A stretch of 64,000 nt of DNA from Oxalobacteraceae bacterium (GCA_030698225.1 JAUYNR010000081.1:25322-89321), one strand, 5' to 3'; shown: positions 45,683 to 57,040, numbered from the stretch's first letter. The notes: a model not told the origin generated them from the sequence alone. Program-made: numbers and translations.

Positions 45683-48538
45683 TTATTTTGTCAGTACAAA
45701 ACCCTTAAGTTTCGAAAAGGCGGTTTCCAGCAATGCCTTTTGCTGGGCATAGTGCTTGTCGTAGTATCCAACCGCAGGCGATGCGCTGGCAGGACGGCCG
45801 GCATATGCAAGCTTTTGCCCATCGCCCAGATTTTCAAAGATGTTGTGCTGTATCTGGAACCATGGTCCCTGATTTTGCGGCTCATCCTGCGCCCACACCA
45901 ACTCGTTGAAGTTTGGAAATTTCTTCAATTCAGTTGCGAATGCCTTGTGTGGGAAAGGATACAGTTGCTCCACGCGGATGATAGCCACATCACTCAGTCC
46001 GCGCTCTTTGCGGGAATTGACCAGGTCGTAATACACCTTGCCTGAGCAGGCAATGATGCGTTTGACCTTTTTCGCGTCGATGGAAGCATCCATTTCACCA
46101 ATCACGGTTTGGAATTGGCCTTTGGCCAAATCGGAAAGTGGCGAACCTGCATCCTTGTTTCGCAGCAAGGATTTCGGCGTCATGATGATCAAGGGCTTGC
46201 GGAACAGGCGGATCATCTGGCGGCGCAACAGATGAAAAATCTGCGCGGCTGTAGTGGGCTGCACCACTTGCATGTTGTTGTCGGCGCACAATTGCAAATA
46301 ACGTTCAATCCGTGCGGACGAGTGTTCCGGGCCCTGCCCTTCGTAACCATGCGGCAACATCATGACCAAACCGCATGCACGCCCCCATTTCACTTCACCG
46401 GAACTGATGAATTGATCGATCACCACCTGTGCGCCGTTGGCGAAGTCGCCAAACTGCGCTTCCCAGATGGTCAGCGTATTCGGCTCGGAAGTTGAGTAAC
46501 CGTATTCAAATGCCAGAACGGCTTCTTCGGAAAGAACCGAATCGATCACCGTAAACGGGGCCTGGTTATCCGACACGTTTTGCAACGGTATGTAGCTGCC
46601 GGCATCCCAGCGTTCACGTTTTTGATCATGCAAGACCGCATGACGATGGACGAAGGTGCCGCGCCCGGCATCCTGGCCGGTTAAACGAATTGCATATCCG
46701 GATGACACCAGAGATGCGTATGCGAGGTGCTCGCCCATACCCCAGTCCAGATTGGCTTCGCCCCGGCCCATCGCGCCACGATCGCTCAATACTTTCTCGA
46801 CCAGCGAGTGCGCCTTGAATCCTTCCGGAACAACAGTGATGCGTTCGGAGATGCGCTTCAATTCGGCCAGTGGCACCGCGGTATCGGCTGCATCGGTCCA
46901 TTTCCGGTTCAGGAATGGCATCCAGTCAACCGCGAACTTGTTCTTGAAATTAGAAAGAACTGGATCGACCGTATGGCGACCGGCATCCATTGCGTCGCGA
47001 AAAGCCATCACCATTGCATCGCCGCCGTCAGCCGGCAACAGGCCTTGCGCAATCAGCTTGTCGGCATACAGCTTGCGCGTTCCGGGATGCTGGCCAATCT
47101 TCTTGTACATCAGCGGTTGCGTCAGTGCCGGCGTATCTTGCTCGTTGTGGCCCAGCTTGCGGTAGCAAATGATATCGACCACCACATCCTTCTTGAACTC
47201 AAGACGATAATCAAGTGCGATCTGGGTCGCCAGTACCACCGCTTCCGGATCATCTCCGTTTACATGCAGAACCGGCGCCTCGATCATCTTGACGACATCT
47301 GAGCAGTACAGCGTGGAACGCGTATCACGCGGGTCCGAAGTGGTGAAGCCGATCTGGTTATTGATCACGATATGCACGGTGCCGCCAGTGCCGTAACCGC
47401 GGGTTTGCGCCAGATTCAGCGTCTCCATTACAACGCCCTGCCCTGCAAATGCCGCGTCACCGTGGACCAGGATAGGCAGGACCTGTGCACCGTCCTTGTC
47501 GCCGCGACGTTCCATGCGTGCCTTGACCGAACCTTCGACTACAGGATTGACAATTTCAAGATGGGAGGGGTTGAATGCCAGCGACAGATGGACCGGACCG
47601 CCCCGCGTCGTGATGTCGGAAGAGAAACCCTGGTGGTACTTGACGTCGCCCGACGGAAGGTCATCACCGTGCTTGCCCTCGAACTCGGCAAACAGGTCTG
47701 CCGGCATCTTGCCCAGCGTATTCACCAAAACGTTCAGACGTCCTCGATGCGCCATACCTATGACGATTTCCTGTACACCGCGCTCGCCGGCGCGCTGAAT
47801 CGTTTCATCGATTGACGCAATGAAGCTCTCGCCGCCCTCCAGTGAGAAACGCTTTTGACCGACATATTTGGTATGCAGATAACGCTCAAGACCCTCGGCA
47901 GCGGTCAGGCGATCCAGAATATGTTTTTTCTTTTCCGCAGTGAAATTCGGGGTGGAACGAATCGATTCGAGTTTTTCCTGCATCCAGCGCTTCTCTGAAG
48001 GATCGCTGATGTACATGAACTCGGCGCCGATGGAACGGCAATAAGTATCGCGCAATGCATTAAGCAGGTCGCGCAAGGAAGCCGTTTCAGTACCAAAATA
48101 GGTATTGCTGATATTAAATACGATATCCAGGTCGGCATCCGAGAATCCGTAAAAGCTCGGATCTAGCTCGGGGATTCCCGGGCGCTCCTGGCGCTGCAGC
48201 GGGTCGAGATTGGCCCACTGCGAGCCCAGATAACGATAGGCGTTTGTCAATTGCACGGCCGCCACACGCTTGCGACCCATTTCGGCATCGGCTGAAGCGC
48301 TTACCGTCCGGATTGGGCCTTGCTTTGCACGCTCGGCAAATGACGCAATTACAGAGGCATGTGCCACGTCCGGCTTATTGGATCCGTCGACGGCCGGCAC
48401 ATGCTGCATTGCATCAAAATAAACGCGCCAGTTGTCGGATATCGATCCGGGATTATTGAGATAGGCCTCGTATAATTCTTCCACATACGAGGCATTGCCT
48501 CCAGATAGATAGGAGTTGGCTCTGAACTGCTGCATCAT
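45683..48538 (-). CDS. sucA: 2-Oxoglutarate dehydrogenase E1
   Basis: A 951-residue TPP-dependent E1 that decarboxylates 2-oxoglutarate. The N-terminal RANSYLSGGNASYVEELYEAYL, the segment MAHRGRLNVLVN with its TPP-region histidine and the C-terminal RVEQLYPFPH are family-typical. GGTGAG lies 6 bases before the first ATG. Followed by sucB after 60 bases; preceded by gltA after a terminator-bearing gap. Confidence 0.96.
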   Translation of the reverse strand: MMQQFRANSYLSGGNASYVEELYEAYLNNPGSISDNWRVYFDAMQHVPAVDGSNKPDVAHASVIASFAERAKQGPIRTVSASADAEMGRKRVAAVQLTNAYRYLGSQWANLDPLQRQERPGIPELDPSFYGFSDADLDIVFNISNTYFGTETASLRDLLNALRDTYCRSIGAEFMYISDPSEKRWMQEKLESIRSTPNFTAEKKKHILDRLTAAEGLERYLHTKYVGQKRFSLEGGESFIASIDETIQRAGERGVQEIVIGMAHRGRLNVLVNTLGKMPADLFAEFEGKHGDDLPSGDVKYHQGFSSDITTRGGPVHLSLAFNPSHLEIVNPVVEGSVKARMERRGDKDGAQVLPILVHGDAAFAGQGVVMETLNLAQTRGYGTGGTVHIVINNQIGFTTSDPRDTRSTLYCSDVVKMIEAPVLHVNGDDPEAVVLATQIALDYRLEFKKDVVVDIICYRKLGHNEQDTPALTQPLMYKKIGQHPGTRKLYADKLIAQGLLPADGGDAMVMAFRDAMDAGRHTVDPVLSNFKNKFAVDWMPFLNRKWTDAADTAVPLAELKRISERITVVPEGFKAHSLVEKVLSDRGAMGRGEANLDWGMGEHLAYASLVSSGYAIRLTGQDAGRGTFVHRHAVLHDQKRERWDAGSYIPLQNVSDNQAPFTVIDSVLSEEAVLAFEYGYSTSEPNTLTIWEAQFGDFANGAQVVIDQFISSGEVKWGRACGLVMMLPHGYEGQGPEHSSARIERYLQLCADNNMQVVQPTTAAQIFHLLRRQMIRLFRKPLIIMTPKSLLRNKDAGSPLSDLAKGQFQTVIGEMDASIDAKKVKRIIACSGKVYYDLVNSRKERGLSDVAIIRVEQLYPFPHKAFATELKKFPNFNELVWAQDEPQNQGPWFQIQHNIFENLGDGQKLAYAGRPASASPAVGYYDKHYAQQKALLETAFSKLKGFVLTK

Positions 48539-48697
48539 ATATTGCTCACCTTTCTTCGCGTTTCGCGAGATTAGCGGGTTAATCTAACCTTCCGCGACAC
48601 GGCCTGACCGGTTAGCGGATTGCACATCAAGTTGTGGGGAAGGACGACACTACGTGGTGTTACATTGAAGCTAGCAAGCATATCATTCATACCTGAA

Positions 48698-48734
48698 CAC
48701 AACAACAAAAAAGCGAGCCAATCTGGCTCGCTTT
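48698..48734 (-). terminator. Rho-independent terminator of gltA
   Basis: An 11-bp perfect stem (AAAGCGAGCCA and its complement) with a 3-base loop. Read on the minus strand it is followed by TTTTTTGTTG, so it ends the gltA message and separates it from sucA. Confidence 0.85.
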
Positions 48735-48741
48735 ATTTAGT

Positions 48742-50049
48742 TTAACCGCGTCTGCTCATCGGCGGCACGTCGCGCCGTGTCGGACCAACAAACAATTGAC
48801 GCGGACGGCCAATCTTTTGCTCAGGGTCAGAAATCATTTCTTTCCATTGAGCAATCCAGCCGACGGTGCGGGCGAGGGCAAAAATCCCTGTGAACAAGGA
48901 AACCGGAATACCTAATGCACGCTGCACGATACCTGAGTAAAAATCGACGTTCGGGTAAAGCTTGCGGGAAACAAAATATTCGTCTTCCAGCGCAATTTTC
49001 TCCAGTGCCATCGCCAGTTTGAACAAACGATCATTTTGCAGTCCCAGGGCTTCCAGAACTTCGTAGCAGGTTTCACGCATCAGTGTTGCGCGCGGGTCAT
49101 AGTTCTTGTACACGCGATGACCGAAGCCCATCAATTTCACGCCTGAATTTTTGTCTTTGACCTGCTTGATGAACTCGCCGATGTTATCAACGCTGCCGAT
49201 TTCCTCCAGCATGCTCAGTGCGGCCTCATTGGCACCGCCGTGTGCCGGGCCCCACAGGCATGCAATTCCTGCAGCGATACACGCGAATGGATTGGCGCCG
49301 GAGGAACCAGCCAGACGCACTGTTGAAGTCGAAGCATTCTGTTCATGATCCGCATGCAAAATCAGGATACGATCCAGAGCGCGCACCAGGACTTCATTGA
49401 CTTTGTAATCCGCGCAGGGAGTAGCAAACATCATGTTCATGAAATTTGCGCTGTATGACAACTCGTTACGCGGGTAGACAAATGGCTGCCCAACGCTGTA
49501 TTTGTATGCCATTGCCACTAGGGTAGGCAATTTTGCGATCAAACGAATTGCAGAGACTTCGCGGTGATGCGGATCGCTGATGTCCAGGGAATCGTGATAA
49601 AACGATGACAATGCACCCACCGTTCCAACCAGTACCGACATCGGATGCGCATCGCGCCGGAAACCACGGAAGAAGAACTGCATCTGCTCGTGAACCATCG
49701 TATGGTTGGTTACGAGCGATACGAAGCTAGCTTTCTCTGCGGCATTTGGTAACTCGCTGTTCAGCAACAGATAACACGTTTCAAGGAAATCACAGTTCAC
49801 AGCCAACTGTTCGATAGGGTAACCCCGATACAGCAACTCGCCCTTGTCGCCATCGATATACGTGATGGACGAGTTACATGCCGCCGTGGACATGAACCCG
49901 GGATCGTAAGTGAATTTACCGGTAGATGCATACAGTTTGCGAATATCAATTACATCAGGACCAATAGTTCCAGTGTAAATTGGCATTTCCAGCGACGGGG
50001 TGCCATCAGAAAACGATAGCGTGGCTTTATTTTCTACTGTGGTAGTCAT
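48742..50049 (-). CDS. gltA: Citrate synthase
   Basis: A 435-residue type II citrate synthase that joins acetyl-CoA and oxaloacetate. Active-site motifs are [20 protein letters not shown] and [13 protein letters not shown], plus the conserved catalytic aspartate near DVDFYSGIV... region. AAGGAAGAG precedes the ATG. Next upstream is sdhE, so the gene belongs to the sdhCDAB-sdhE-gltA operon and is followed by its own terminator. Confidence 0.96.
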   Translation of the reverse strand: MTTTVENKATLSFSDGTPSLEMPIYTGTIGPDVIDIRKLYASTGKFTYDPGFMSTAACNSSITYIDGDKGELLYRGYPIEQLAVNCDFLETCYLLLNSELPNAAEKASFVSLVTNHTMVHEQMQFFFRGFRRDAHPMSVLVGTVGALSSFYHDSLDISDPHHREVSAIRLIAKLPTLVAMAYKYSVGQPFVYPRNELSYSANFMNMMFATPCADYKVNEVLVRALDRILILHADHEQNASTSTVRLAGSSGANPFACIAAGIACLWGPAHGGANEAALSMLEEIGSVDNIGEFIKQVKDKNSGVKLMGFGHRVYKNYDPRATLMRETCYEVLEALGLQNDRLFKLAMALEKIALEDEYFVSRKLYPNVDFYSGIVQRALGIPVSLFTGIFALARTVGWIAQWKEMISDPEQKIGRPRQLFVGPTRRDVPPMSRRG

Positions 50050-50108
50050 AGCTCTTCCTTCAATATCAGAGGTGAGTCGTTAGTCAAAAAAACGAAACGA
50101 CGCGTCAA

Positions 50109-50378
50109 TCAAGCGTTGCGTATTTTTTCCAAGAGTGCATGGACCTTGGGCAAATCCAAATCACCAGACGGTTCGTGGCAACCCATTATCATGTCCATCA
50201 ACGCATTATCCGAAAGTTCCAGCAATCGGGTAAATGCATCAACCTCATCGTCTGTCAAAGTCGTCTCTTGCGCATCAAGAAAGCGCGTCAAAATCAAATC
50301 ATTTTCCAGCAAACCGCGACGAGATCGCCACCGTAGCCTGGCACGTTTTGCCGGATCGGCCTGATGAGTGATGGACAT
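50109..50378 (-). CDS. sdhE: Succinate dehydrogenase FAD assembly factor SdhE
   Basis: An 89-residue SdhE/YgfY protein that promotes covalent attachment of FAD to SdhA. The family motif RGLLENDL (RGxxE) is at about residues 20-27. It sits between sdhB and gltA, which is the standard place in this group. Confidence 0.92.
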   Translation of the reverse strand: MSITHQADPAKRARLRWRSRRGLLENDLILTRFLDAQETTLTDDEVDAFTRLLELSDNALMDMIMGCHEPSGDLDLPKVHALLEKIRNA

Positions 50379-50443
50379 AAAAAATTACCATTCAGCTTGT
50401 TGTATGAAATCGCATCCGATCTCAATCGGATACCTTGCGAAAT

Positions 50444-50470
50444 GGGTGGAGGTGACGGGCACCTCCACCC
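50444..50470. other. GC-rich hairpin between sdhB and sdhE
   Basis: An 11-bp perfect stem (GGGTGGAGGTG and its complement) with a 5-base loop. On the minus strand no T-run follows, so it probably tunes mRNA processing or partial termination between sdhB and sdhE rather than ending the operon. Confidence 0.5.
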
Positions 50471-50501
50471 TTTATACTTACCTTTCCGCACGTCGTACTA
50501 C

Positions 50502-51212
50502 TTATACGCCACGTCGAACCAGCATTTCCTTGATCTTGCCGATTGCCTTGTTTGGATTGAGCCCTTTGGGACAGACGTCCACACAGTTCATGATCGAATG
50601 ACAACGGAACAGCCGATATGGATCTTCCAGATTGTCCAGCCGCTCTGCGGTAGCGTGATCGCGAGAATCTGCTATGAAACGATAAGCCTGCAGCAAACCG
50701 GCAGGCCCGACAAATTTGTCCGGATTCCACCAGAACGAAGGGCAGGAAGTCGAGCAGCAAGCACACAAAATGCACTCGTACAGGCCATCCAGTTCTTCAC
50801 GCTCAGCCGGCGACTGCAAGCGCTCTTTTTCGGGCGGTATGGTGTCGTTGATCAGGAACGGCTTGATCGAATCGTATTGCTTGAAAAATTGCGTCATATC
50901 GACGATCAAATCGCGGATGACCGGCAAGCCCGGCAAAGGGCGCAAAACGATAGGCTCTTTCAATTCATTGAGGTTGGTAGTGCAAGCCAGGCCATTTTTT
51001 CCATTGATGTTCATCGCATCGGAGCCGCACACGCCTTCGCGACAGGAGCGGCGCAACGCAAGCGAGTCATCCACATCGGCTTTGATGCGAACAAGTGCAT
51101 CCAGCAACATCTTGTCTGTATCCTGCAGCTCAACCGTCAAGTCTTGCATGTAAGGCTTAGCGTCCTTGTCCGGATCGTAGCGGTAAATCTGAAATTTGAG
51201 AGTGCGTGCCAT
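50502..51212 (-). CDS. sdhB: Succinate dehydrogenase iron-sulfur subunit
   Basis: A 236-residue subunit that carries three Fe-S centres between SdhA and quinone. The [2Fe-2S] ligands are in [20 protein letters not shown] and a following cysteine; the [4Fe-4S] and [3Fe-4S] ligands are in [14 protein letters not shown] and [22 protein letters not shown] precedes the ATG. Starts 12 bases after sdhA. Confidence 0.96.
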   Translation of the reverse strand: MARTLKFQIYRYDPDKDAKPYMQDLTVELQDTDKMLLDALVRIKADVDDSLALRRSCREGVCGSDAMNINGKNGLACTTNLNELKEPIVLRPLPGLPVIRDLIVDMTQFFKQYDSIKPFLINDTIPPEKERLQSPAEREELDGLYECILCACCSTSCPSFWWNPDKFVGPAGLLQAYRFIADSRDHATAERLDNLEDPYRLFRCHSIMNCVDVCPKGLNPNKAIGKIKEMLVRRGV

Positions 51213-51224
51213 ATTCTTACCTTG

Positions 51225-53003
51225 TTAGAAAGTGCGTGCTTTAGGCGCAAAGGTTTCGACCGTCAGCGGCTTGGTGACTACCGGTTTATAGTCGAGACGA
51301 TTGCCTTCCGAAAACCACAGCGTGTGTTTCATCCAGTTCGCATCGTCACGCTGCTCGAAATCGCGATGCGCGTGTGCGCCACGCGATTCCTTGCGTGCAA
51401 CTGCGGAAGTAATGGTGGCTTTGGCGGCCTCGATCAGATTGTCCAGTTCCAGCGCCTCGACACGTGCAGTGTTGAAAACCTGCGATTTATCCTTGAACGC
51501 GACATGCTTGCGGCGCTCGTCGAGTTCCATGATTTTCTTGTAGCCGCCTTGCAATAATTCATCAGTACGGAATACGCCGCAGTAATGCTGCATTGCCGCA
51601 CGAATATCGTTCGCCACATCCTGCACACGCTCAGACCCTGTGCTCGATTCCAGTCGCGAAAAGCGCGACAGTGCTTGGTCGACCGCATCAGCCGGCAACG
51701 GCTTGTGATTCTTTTCCTTCAAATTGCTTTGCACCAGATGGTTACCGGCGGCGCGGCCGAATACAACCAGATCGAGCAAGGAGTTGGTGCCAAGCCGGTT
51801 GGCGCCATGCACCGACACGCAGGCGCATTCACCGATTGCATACATGCCGTTGACGATCGCATTCGGATTGCCATCCTTGGGCGCCACCACTTGGCCATGG
51901 ATATTGACCGGGATACCGCCCATTTGATAATGCGCGGTCGGCACCACCGGGATCGGCTCCTTGGTCGCATCCACGTTAGCGAACTTATGGCCGATTTCAA
52001 GGATCGAAGGCAGGCGTTTCGCAATGGTATCGGCGCCGATGTGACGCAGATCCAGATTAATGTAATCCTTGTTCGGGCCACAGCCGCGGCCTTCCTTGAT
52101 CTCCTGATCCATCGAACGCGAAACGAAATCACGCGGCGCCAGATCTTTGTACTGCGGCGCATAACGCTCCATGAAGCGCTCACCCTCACTATTGATCAGG
52201 ATACCGCCCTCGCCACGCACGCCTTCGGTAATCAGCACACCGGCACCGGCAACGCCGGTTGGATGGAATTGCCAAAACTCCATATCTTCCAGAGGCAATC
52301 CGGCGCGTGCCGCCATACCGAGGCCGTCGCCGGTATTGATGAAGGCGTTGGTTGACGAGGCCCAGATACGGCCGGCGCCACCGGTTGCAAAAACCGTGGT
52401 TTTGGCTTCCAGCATCATTACATCACCGGTTTCCATTTCCAGCGCGACCACACCCAGCACATCGCCGTCGGCATCGCGGATCAAATCGATTGCCATCCAT
52501 TCAACGAAAAAATGCGTCCTGGCGCGCACATTGCGCTGATATAGCGTATGCAATAGAGCATGACCGGTACGGTCCGCAGCGGCGCATGCCCGCTGCACCG
52601 CTTTTTCACCGAAATTGGCAGTATGGCCGCCGAACGGGCGCTGATAAATCGTGCCATCCGGGTTGCGGTCGAAGGGCATGCCGAAATGCTCAAGCTCATA
52701 CACAACTTTTGGCGCTTCACGACACATGAACTCGATGGCGTCCTGGTCACCCAGGTAATCACCGCCCTTGACGGTGTCAAACATATGCCAGTACCAGCTA
52801 TCCTCAGCCATATTGCCCAGCGACGCACCGATACCGCCTTGTGCGGCAACCGTGTGTGAACGGGTGGGAAACACCTTGGATAAGACTGCCACGTTCAAAC
52901 CGGCCTCAGCCATTTGCAGCGAAGCACGCATGCCGGAACCGCCGGCGCCAACAATAATCGCATCGAAGCGACGAACAGGAATTGCAGATTTAATTGCTGC
53001 CAC
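51225..53003 (-). CDS. sdhA: Succinate dehydrogenase flavoprotein subunit
   Basis: A 592-residue subunit that oxidises succinate to fumarate. The FAD-attaching histidine is in [11 protein letters not shown] near residue 44. The FAD motif [17 protein letters not shown] is near the start, and the C-terminal substrate-binding region is intact. I chose the GTG at 53003 because it follows the sdhD stop by two bases, is preceded by GGAGAG, and gives the usual 592-residue length; a longer reading runs into sdhD. Confidence 0.96.
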   Translation of the reverse strand: MAAIKSAIPVRRFDAIIVGAGGSGMRASLQMAEAGLNVAVLSKVFPTRSHTVAAQGGIGASLGNMAEDSWYWHMFDTVKGGDYLGDQDAIEFMCREAPKVVYELEHFGMPFDRNPDGTIYQRPFGGHTANFGEKAVQRACAAADRTGHALLHTLYQRNVRARTHFFVEWMAIDLIRDADGDVLGVVALEMETGDVMMLEAKTTVFATGGAGRIWASSTNAFINTGDGLGMAARAGLPLEDMEFWQFHPTGVAGAGVLITEGVRGEGGILINSEGERFMERYAPQYKDLAPRDFVSRSMDQEIKEGRGCGPNKDYINLDLRHIGADTIAKRLPSILEIGHKFANVDATKEPIPVVPTAHYQMGGIPVNIHGQVVAPKDGNPNAIVNGMYAIGECACVSVHGANRLGTNSLLDLVVFGRAAGNHLVQSNLKEKNHKPLPADAVDQALSRFSRLESSTGSERVQDVANDIRAAMQHYCGVFRTDELLQGGYKKIMELDERRKHVAFKDKSQVFNTARVEALELDNLIEAAKATITSAVARKESRGAHAHRDFEQRDDANWMKHTLWFSEGNRLDYKPVVTKPLTVETFAPKARTF

Positions 53004-53005
53004 GA

Positions 53006-53371
53006 TTACACTCTCCAGAGAATCTGTGCCGTCCAACCGGCACAACCGATCAGCCACAGGAGTGTGGCAACTTGTAATGCGATCCGAACCGAAACCGGCT
53101 TGACGTAATCCATCCAGATGTTACGCACACCCACCCAGGCGTGATAAAAAAGTGCAAGGAAGGTCACAAAAGTAACAAGCTTGAACCATTGCTTGGTGAA
53201 CAATCCAGCCCAGCCCTCATAGCTGAAATCGTTTGCGGCCAAGAAGAGCGCCAGCAACAAGACCGTGTAAATTGCCATCACAATCGCAGTTACGCGCTGC
53301 GCCAGCCAGTCTTTCCAGCCGTAATGCGCACCAACGACCAAGCGCCTCGGTCCGATATTATTTTTTGCCAT
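53006..53371 (-). CDS. sdhD: Succinate dehydrogenase membrane anchor SdhD
   Basis: A 121-residue inner-membrane anchor with three helices. Quinone and haem region residues are in [16 protein letters not shown] and [18 protein letters not shown]. Directly abuts sdhC and is followed by sdhA. Confidence 0.94.
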   Translation of the reverse strand: MAKNNIGPRRLVVGAHYGWKDWLAQRVTAIVMAIYTVLLLALFLAANDFSYEGWAGLFTKQWFKLVTFVTFLALFYHAWVGVRNIWMDYVKPVSVRIALQVATLLWLIGCAGWTAQILWRV

Positions 53372-53794
53372 TTAAAACACTCCAAACAGTTTCAATGCAA
53401 CCAGCGCAGCCAAAAACAGGCTGACTACCAAAACACTCACTGCAGATTTACGGGCCGAATCCTTGTCCAGACCCACATGGGTATCCATTATGAGGTGACG
53501 GACACCGGCACAGAAATGATGCAAGTAGGACCACGCCAGGGCAAGGATGAGCAGCTTCACAAACCATCCTGAAGTGAATCCCTTAAAGTAATCGAATGAA
53601 ATTTCGGAAGTGAGACTGCTATCCAGCAGGTACAAAATGAAAGGCAACAGCAAAAAAAGCAAAACCCCGCTAACACGATGCAAAATAGACACAAACGCAG
53701 CCAAAGGCATGCGGTATCGCGCAATATCCGTCACATGAATGTTCCGGAACTCCGGTCGCTCCTTCGTTACAACCCCATTTATGGCTTTTGACAT
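53372..53794 (-). CDS. sdhC: Succinate dehydrogenase cytochrome b556 subunit SdhC
   Basis: A 140-residue three-helix membrane subunit. The haem-ligand region is in YLHHFCAGVRHLIMDTH, and the quinone region SILHRVSGVLLFL precedes it. AGGAGAGG lies before the ATG. It is the first gene of the sdh operon; the promoter should lie in the 169-base gap to the GntR gene, but I could not place it. Confidence 0.94.
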   Translation of the reverse strand: MSKAINGVVTKERPEFRNIHVTDIARYRMPLAAFVSILHRVSGVLLFLLLPFILYLLDSSLTSEISFDYFKGFTSGWFVKLLILALAWSYLHHFCAGVRHLIMDTHVGLDKDSARKSAVSVLVVSLFLAALVALKLFGVF

Positions 53795-53963
53795 AAGGTG
53801 TCCTCTCCTGGCTTAACTAAAAATAATGTTGCAATTTACGCCTATTTTTCGCGGCGCTCAAATAAAAATTGTGCACCGCAAACAAATTAGCGAACCCGCT
53901 GATCAGATGCAATGCGGGGCTATCGTGCGGTGCACATACGCTTGGCTTAGTGCTAAGCCAGGA

Positions 53964-54755
53964 TTAACTCAAATCATTTTGATAATGATGCTGACTGGTC
54001 GAGTACAGCGCGCGTCGCACTTCAACCGGTTTATCGCCATAGGTGAAAGAAATGCGCTCCACACTGAGCAGTGGTGTATCGACGGCAATTTCAAGTAGCT
54101 CCGCAACATCCTTGGCAGCAGGGACAGCACGAATTTTTTCCGTTGCACGTATCATCCTGGTGCCAAATTCAGTCTCAAAGAGCCCGTACATCGGCCCCTT
54201 GTATTCGATCAGACGCTCCGCAGTCAGCCCTTTGAAAATCAAACCGGGCAGCCAGAGCTCTTCGATGATGGTCGGAATTCCATCGAAAGATTGGATACGC
54301 TTGATAAATACGACCGAATCTCCGGACTTCATATCCAGCAGACGTGCCACTTCAGCCGGCGCCCGCAATCTCTTGACTTCGATGATTTTATTGTCTGGCG
54401 AATGCGGCTCCCCCACATCCGGCATCAATTTCAGGAAACGATACTGGGCCCGGGCCTCATGGTGCGACGCAACGAAAGTACCCTTCCCCTGCCGGCGCAC
54501 TACCAGATTTTCAGCTGCCAGCTCATCGATCGCCTTGCGCACGGTACCTTGGCTCACCTTGAAGCGGGTGGCAAGCTCCATTTCGCTCGGAATCAATTCT
54601 CCGGGCTTCCACTCCCCGCTCTGCAGGCTTTGCGTTATAAGGGATTTTATTTGCTGATAGAGAGGGCTAAACGTCGGCGGCAGGCCGGAAAGAGGAGTTC
54701 CTGTCCCGGCGTTGGAGATGGCATTACTACTCGGATTGGATAAGGCAGGATTCAT
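53964..54755 (-). CDS. GntR/HutC-family regulator (UTRA domain)
   Basis: A 263-residue regulator with an N-terminal winged HTH (MELATRFKVSQGTVRKAIDE) and a C-terminal UTRA ligand domain (about residues 95-245). It lies between sdhC and mdh, and the divergent spacer to mdh holds a perfect 20-bp palindrome. It may control the TCA block in response to a carboxylate or CoA ester, but the ligand is unknown. The ATG at 54755 is chosen; one six codons earlier is possible. Confidence 0.88.
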   Translation of the reverse strand: MNPALSNPSSNAISNAGTGTPLSGLPPTFSPLYQQIKSLITQSLQSGEWKPGELIPSEMELATRFKVSQGTVRKAIDELAAENLVVRRQGKGTFVASHHEARAQYRFLKLMPDVGEPHSPDNKIIEVKRLRAPAEVARLLDMKSGDSVVFIKRIQSFDGIPTIIEELWLPGLIFKGLTAERLIEYKGPMYGLFETEFGTRMIRATEKIRAVPAAKDVAELLEIAVDTPLLSVERISFTYGDKPVEVRRALYSTSQHHYQNDLS

Positions 54756-54808
54756 AACCCATGATTTCACCATAGATCACATGGTGCCGTCCAGCAAAAT
54801 TAAGATAA

Positions 54809-54828
54809 TATGTCTTATATAAGACATA
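54809..54828. promoter_or_regulatory. Perfect 20-bp palindrome, likely GntR operator
   Basis: TATGTCTTATATAAGACATA is an exact 20-bp palindrome, 9 bases upstream of the mdh -35 box and in the divergent spacer to the GntR-family gene. HutC-type regulators bind palindromes of this size. The symmetry is seen; recognition by the adjacent protein is inferred. Confidence 0.6.
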
Positions 54829-54837
54829 AGATATCCA

Positions 54838-54866
54838 TTGACATGCAAGAATTGGCCCCTTACACT
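54838..54866 (+). promoter_or_regulatory. Sigma-70-type promoter of mdh
   Basis: TTGACA at 54838-54843 and TACACT at 54861-54866 with exactly 17 bases between them. It predicts a leader of about 190 bases before the mdh start. The GntR-type palindrome lies just upstream. Confidence 0.6.
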
Positions 54867-55065
54867 TCTTGATGGATCGTTCTTGCATCCGATGCTTGCC
54901 AGAGTCACAATGCTGATTATCATACGCCTGAGTACAAAAAGTCCAGCCTGCCGTGCATCCTTGCCGGCAGGCTCAAACGCTTTTCGGCGTTATTATTGTA
55001 GACCTCGAGCATGAACACCCGTTTCCTTCATACCTTTTTTCCCCTTCCCTCACTGGAGATTCAAC

Positions 55066-56055
55066 ATGACTAAAGCCCCCATGCGTGTTGCCGTAACCGG
55101 CGCCGCCGGCCAAATCGGTTATTCCCTGCTATTTCGCATTGCCAATGGCGACATGCTTGGCAAAGACCAGCCGGTTATTTTGCAATTGCTCGAAATTCCT
55201 GACGAAAAGGCTCAAAAGGCGCTCAAGGGCGTGATGATGGAAATCGACGACTGCGCGTTTCCGCTGCTCGCCGGCATGACTGCACATGCAGATCCGATGA
55301 CAGCATTCAAGGATATCGATGTTGCATTGCTGGTGGGTGCACGTCCCCGCGGTCCCGGCATGGAACGCAAGGACTTGCTGGAAGCCAATGCACAGATTTT
55401 CACCGTGCAAGGCAAGGCACTCGATGCAGTTGCGTCGCGCAATGTAAAAGTTCTGGTAGTCGGCAATCCAGCCAACACCAATGCCTACATCGCGATGAAA
55501 TCCGCTCCCGGTCTGCCGGCGAAAAACTTCACCGCCATGTTGCGCCTGGATCACAACCGCGCACTGTCGCAAATCGCAGCCAAAACCGGCAAACCGGTGA
55601 CCTCGATTGAAAAACTGTTTGTCTGGGGCAACCATTCCCCGACCATGTACGCGGATTATCGCTACGCAACCATCGACGGCCAGTCGGTCAAGGACATGAT
55701 CAACGACCAGGCATGGAACAAGGATGTATTCCTGCCGACCGTTGGCAAGCGCGGCGCCGCCATTATCGAAGCACGCGGACTGTCGTCGGCTGCATCGGCC
55801 GCCAATGCAGCGATCGACCACGTGCATGACTGGGTTCTGGGCACCAATGGCAAATGGACCACAATGGGCATCCCATCCGACGGTTCTTATGAAATTCCGG
55901 AAGGCACGATGTTCGGATTCCCTGTCACAACCGAAAACGGCGAATACAAAATCGTTCAGGGCCTCGAAGTCGATGCGTTCTCGCGTGAACGCATCAACGT
56001 GACGCTCAATGAACTGCTCGAAGAGCGCAATGGCGTAAAACACCTGGTAGGCTAA
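55066..56055 (+). CDS. mdh: Malate dehydrogenase
   Basis: A 329-residue NAD-dependent malate dehydrogenase. The dinucleotide motif [17 protein letters not shown] starts at residue 11. The substrate arginines are in [15 protein letters not shown] and the catalytic histidine in [11 protein letters not shown]. The length and the AGQIGYSLL type match cytosolic betaproteobacterial Mdh. Divergent from the GntR gene. Confidence 0.96.
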   Translation: MTKAPMRVAVTGAAGQIGYSLLFRIANGDMLGKDQPVILQLLEIPDEKAQKALKGVMMEIDDCAFPLLAGMTAHADPMTAFKDIDVALLVGARPRGPGMERKDLLEANAQIFTVQGKALDAVASRNVKVLVVGNPANTNAYIAMKSAPGLPAKNFTAMLRLDHNRALSQIAAKTGKPVTSIEKLFVWGNHSPTMYADYRYATIDGQSVKDMINDQAWNKDVFLPTVGKRGAAIIEARGLSSAASAANAAIDHVHDWVLGTNGKWTTMGIPSDGSYEIPEGTMFGFPVTTENGEYKIVQGLEVDAFSRERINVTLNELLEERNGVKHLVG

Positions 56056-56578
56056 AACCTTCCAGTGGATGGGCAAGCGATGCTGCTGTTGCGGCGCTTG
56101 CCCGCTATTTCGCAATAACACCCAACACCCCGCATCACCCCTCTGACGCCTTGTTCCAGGCAAACATCAACCGGTTTCAAAAACGGTTCGCGATCGCCAT
56201 GCCGGCCCCAAAAGCCGACACGCAAAAAATCGCCCACACTCCACTACAGCAGCGACACAGCATCCCGCGCTCAACTGATCGCATCGAATAGCCCCGCAAT
56301 CGTTCCGGCAGGATAGGCGTGCGCACTCACGACTGCCGACCTCCCCCATCTCTTGAGCACGCACCATTAAAGCAGCCAGCAATACCCAATCGAGGCCGAT
56401 ACAGCATAATGACGTGTTACATGAAGGGGCGAGCTACCGCTGCTACTGGATGATTTAAAGCACGCAAATCCAGCGGCGTGGCAATCCCTGCGTGGGCCAG
56501 CGCCCTGCTACAGGTCGAACACATAGCCACCCGATAACAACATCGCGCAAATAGGCGCTGTCCAAGGAGACACACCCC
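56056..56578. other. Gap between mdh and the MliC-like gene
   Basis: 523 bases without a convincing gene. A short stem near 56071-56103 (GGGCAAGCG and its complement) follows mdh and may stop transcription. The rest shows only short reading frames without family resemblance, and the ribosome site of the next gene at its end. Confidence 0.5.
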
Positions 56579-57040
56579 ATGAGAACCATCTACCCCCAAA
56601 TAGTGCTGGCAATCGCCTGCCTCGCATTCGCAGCGCCGCCAGCACTTTCCGCCACCACTGCACCCGCAAAATCAGGCAAAGCCAGCGCAAAACATGCCAA
56701 AGCCAAGAAAGCCATTGCTGTCAGCGAGGCGGCAGTCGACGAAGACGATCTGGAACTCGACACCAAGAACGCACTTTCAACTGACTACAATTGCGAGCTC
56801 GGCAACAAGCTGACCGTGTACCACAATGCCGACGATGACAAACACATTGCACTGTCCTGGAAAAAACGCACGCATCGGCTGCGCCGCATAGAAACAACCA
56901 CCGGCGCGAACCGTTTTGAAAACCGTAAATACGGTTTGCTCTGGATCGGCATACCCGCCAAGAGCATCCTGCTGGACACCAAGAAAGGTCAGCAACTCGC
57001 CAACGAGTGCAGGAGTGCGGCGCAAATGACCGCGCAATAG
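56579..57040 (+). CDS. MliC-like secreted protein
   Basis: A 153-residue protein with a signal peptide (residues 1-24) and a low-complexity Ala, Lys segment, then a domain that resembles the MliC/PliC lysozyme-inhibitor fold. The framing cysteines are in YNCELG (about residue 72) and NECRS (about residue 144). Function as a lysozyme inhibitor is inferred from the fold only. AAGGAGAC precedes the ATG. Confidence 0.65.
   Translation: MRTIYPQIVLAIACLAFAAPPALSATTAPAKSGKASAKHAKAKKAIAVSEAAVDEDDLELDTKNALSTDYNCELGNKLTVYHNADDDKHIALSWKKRTHRLRRIETTTGANRFENRKYGLLWIGIPAKSILLDTKKGQQLANECRSAAQMTAQ

Noticed and set aside
56056..56578. Small genes in the gap after mdh
   Set aside because: Available frames are short and look like random GC-rich sequence.
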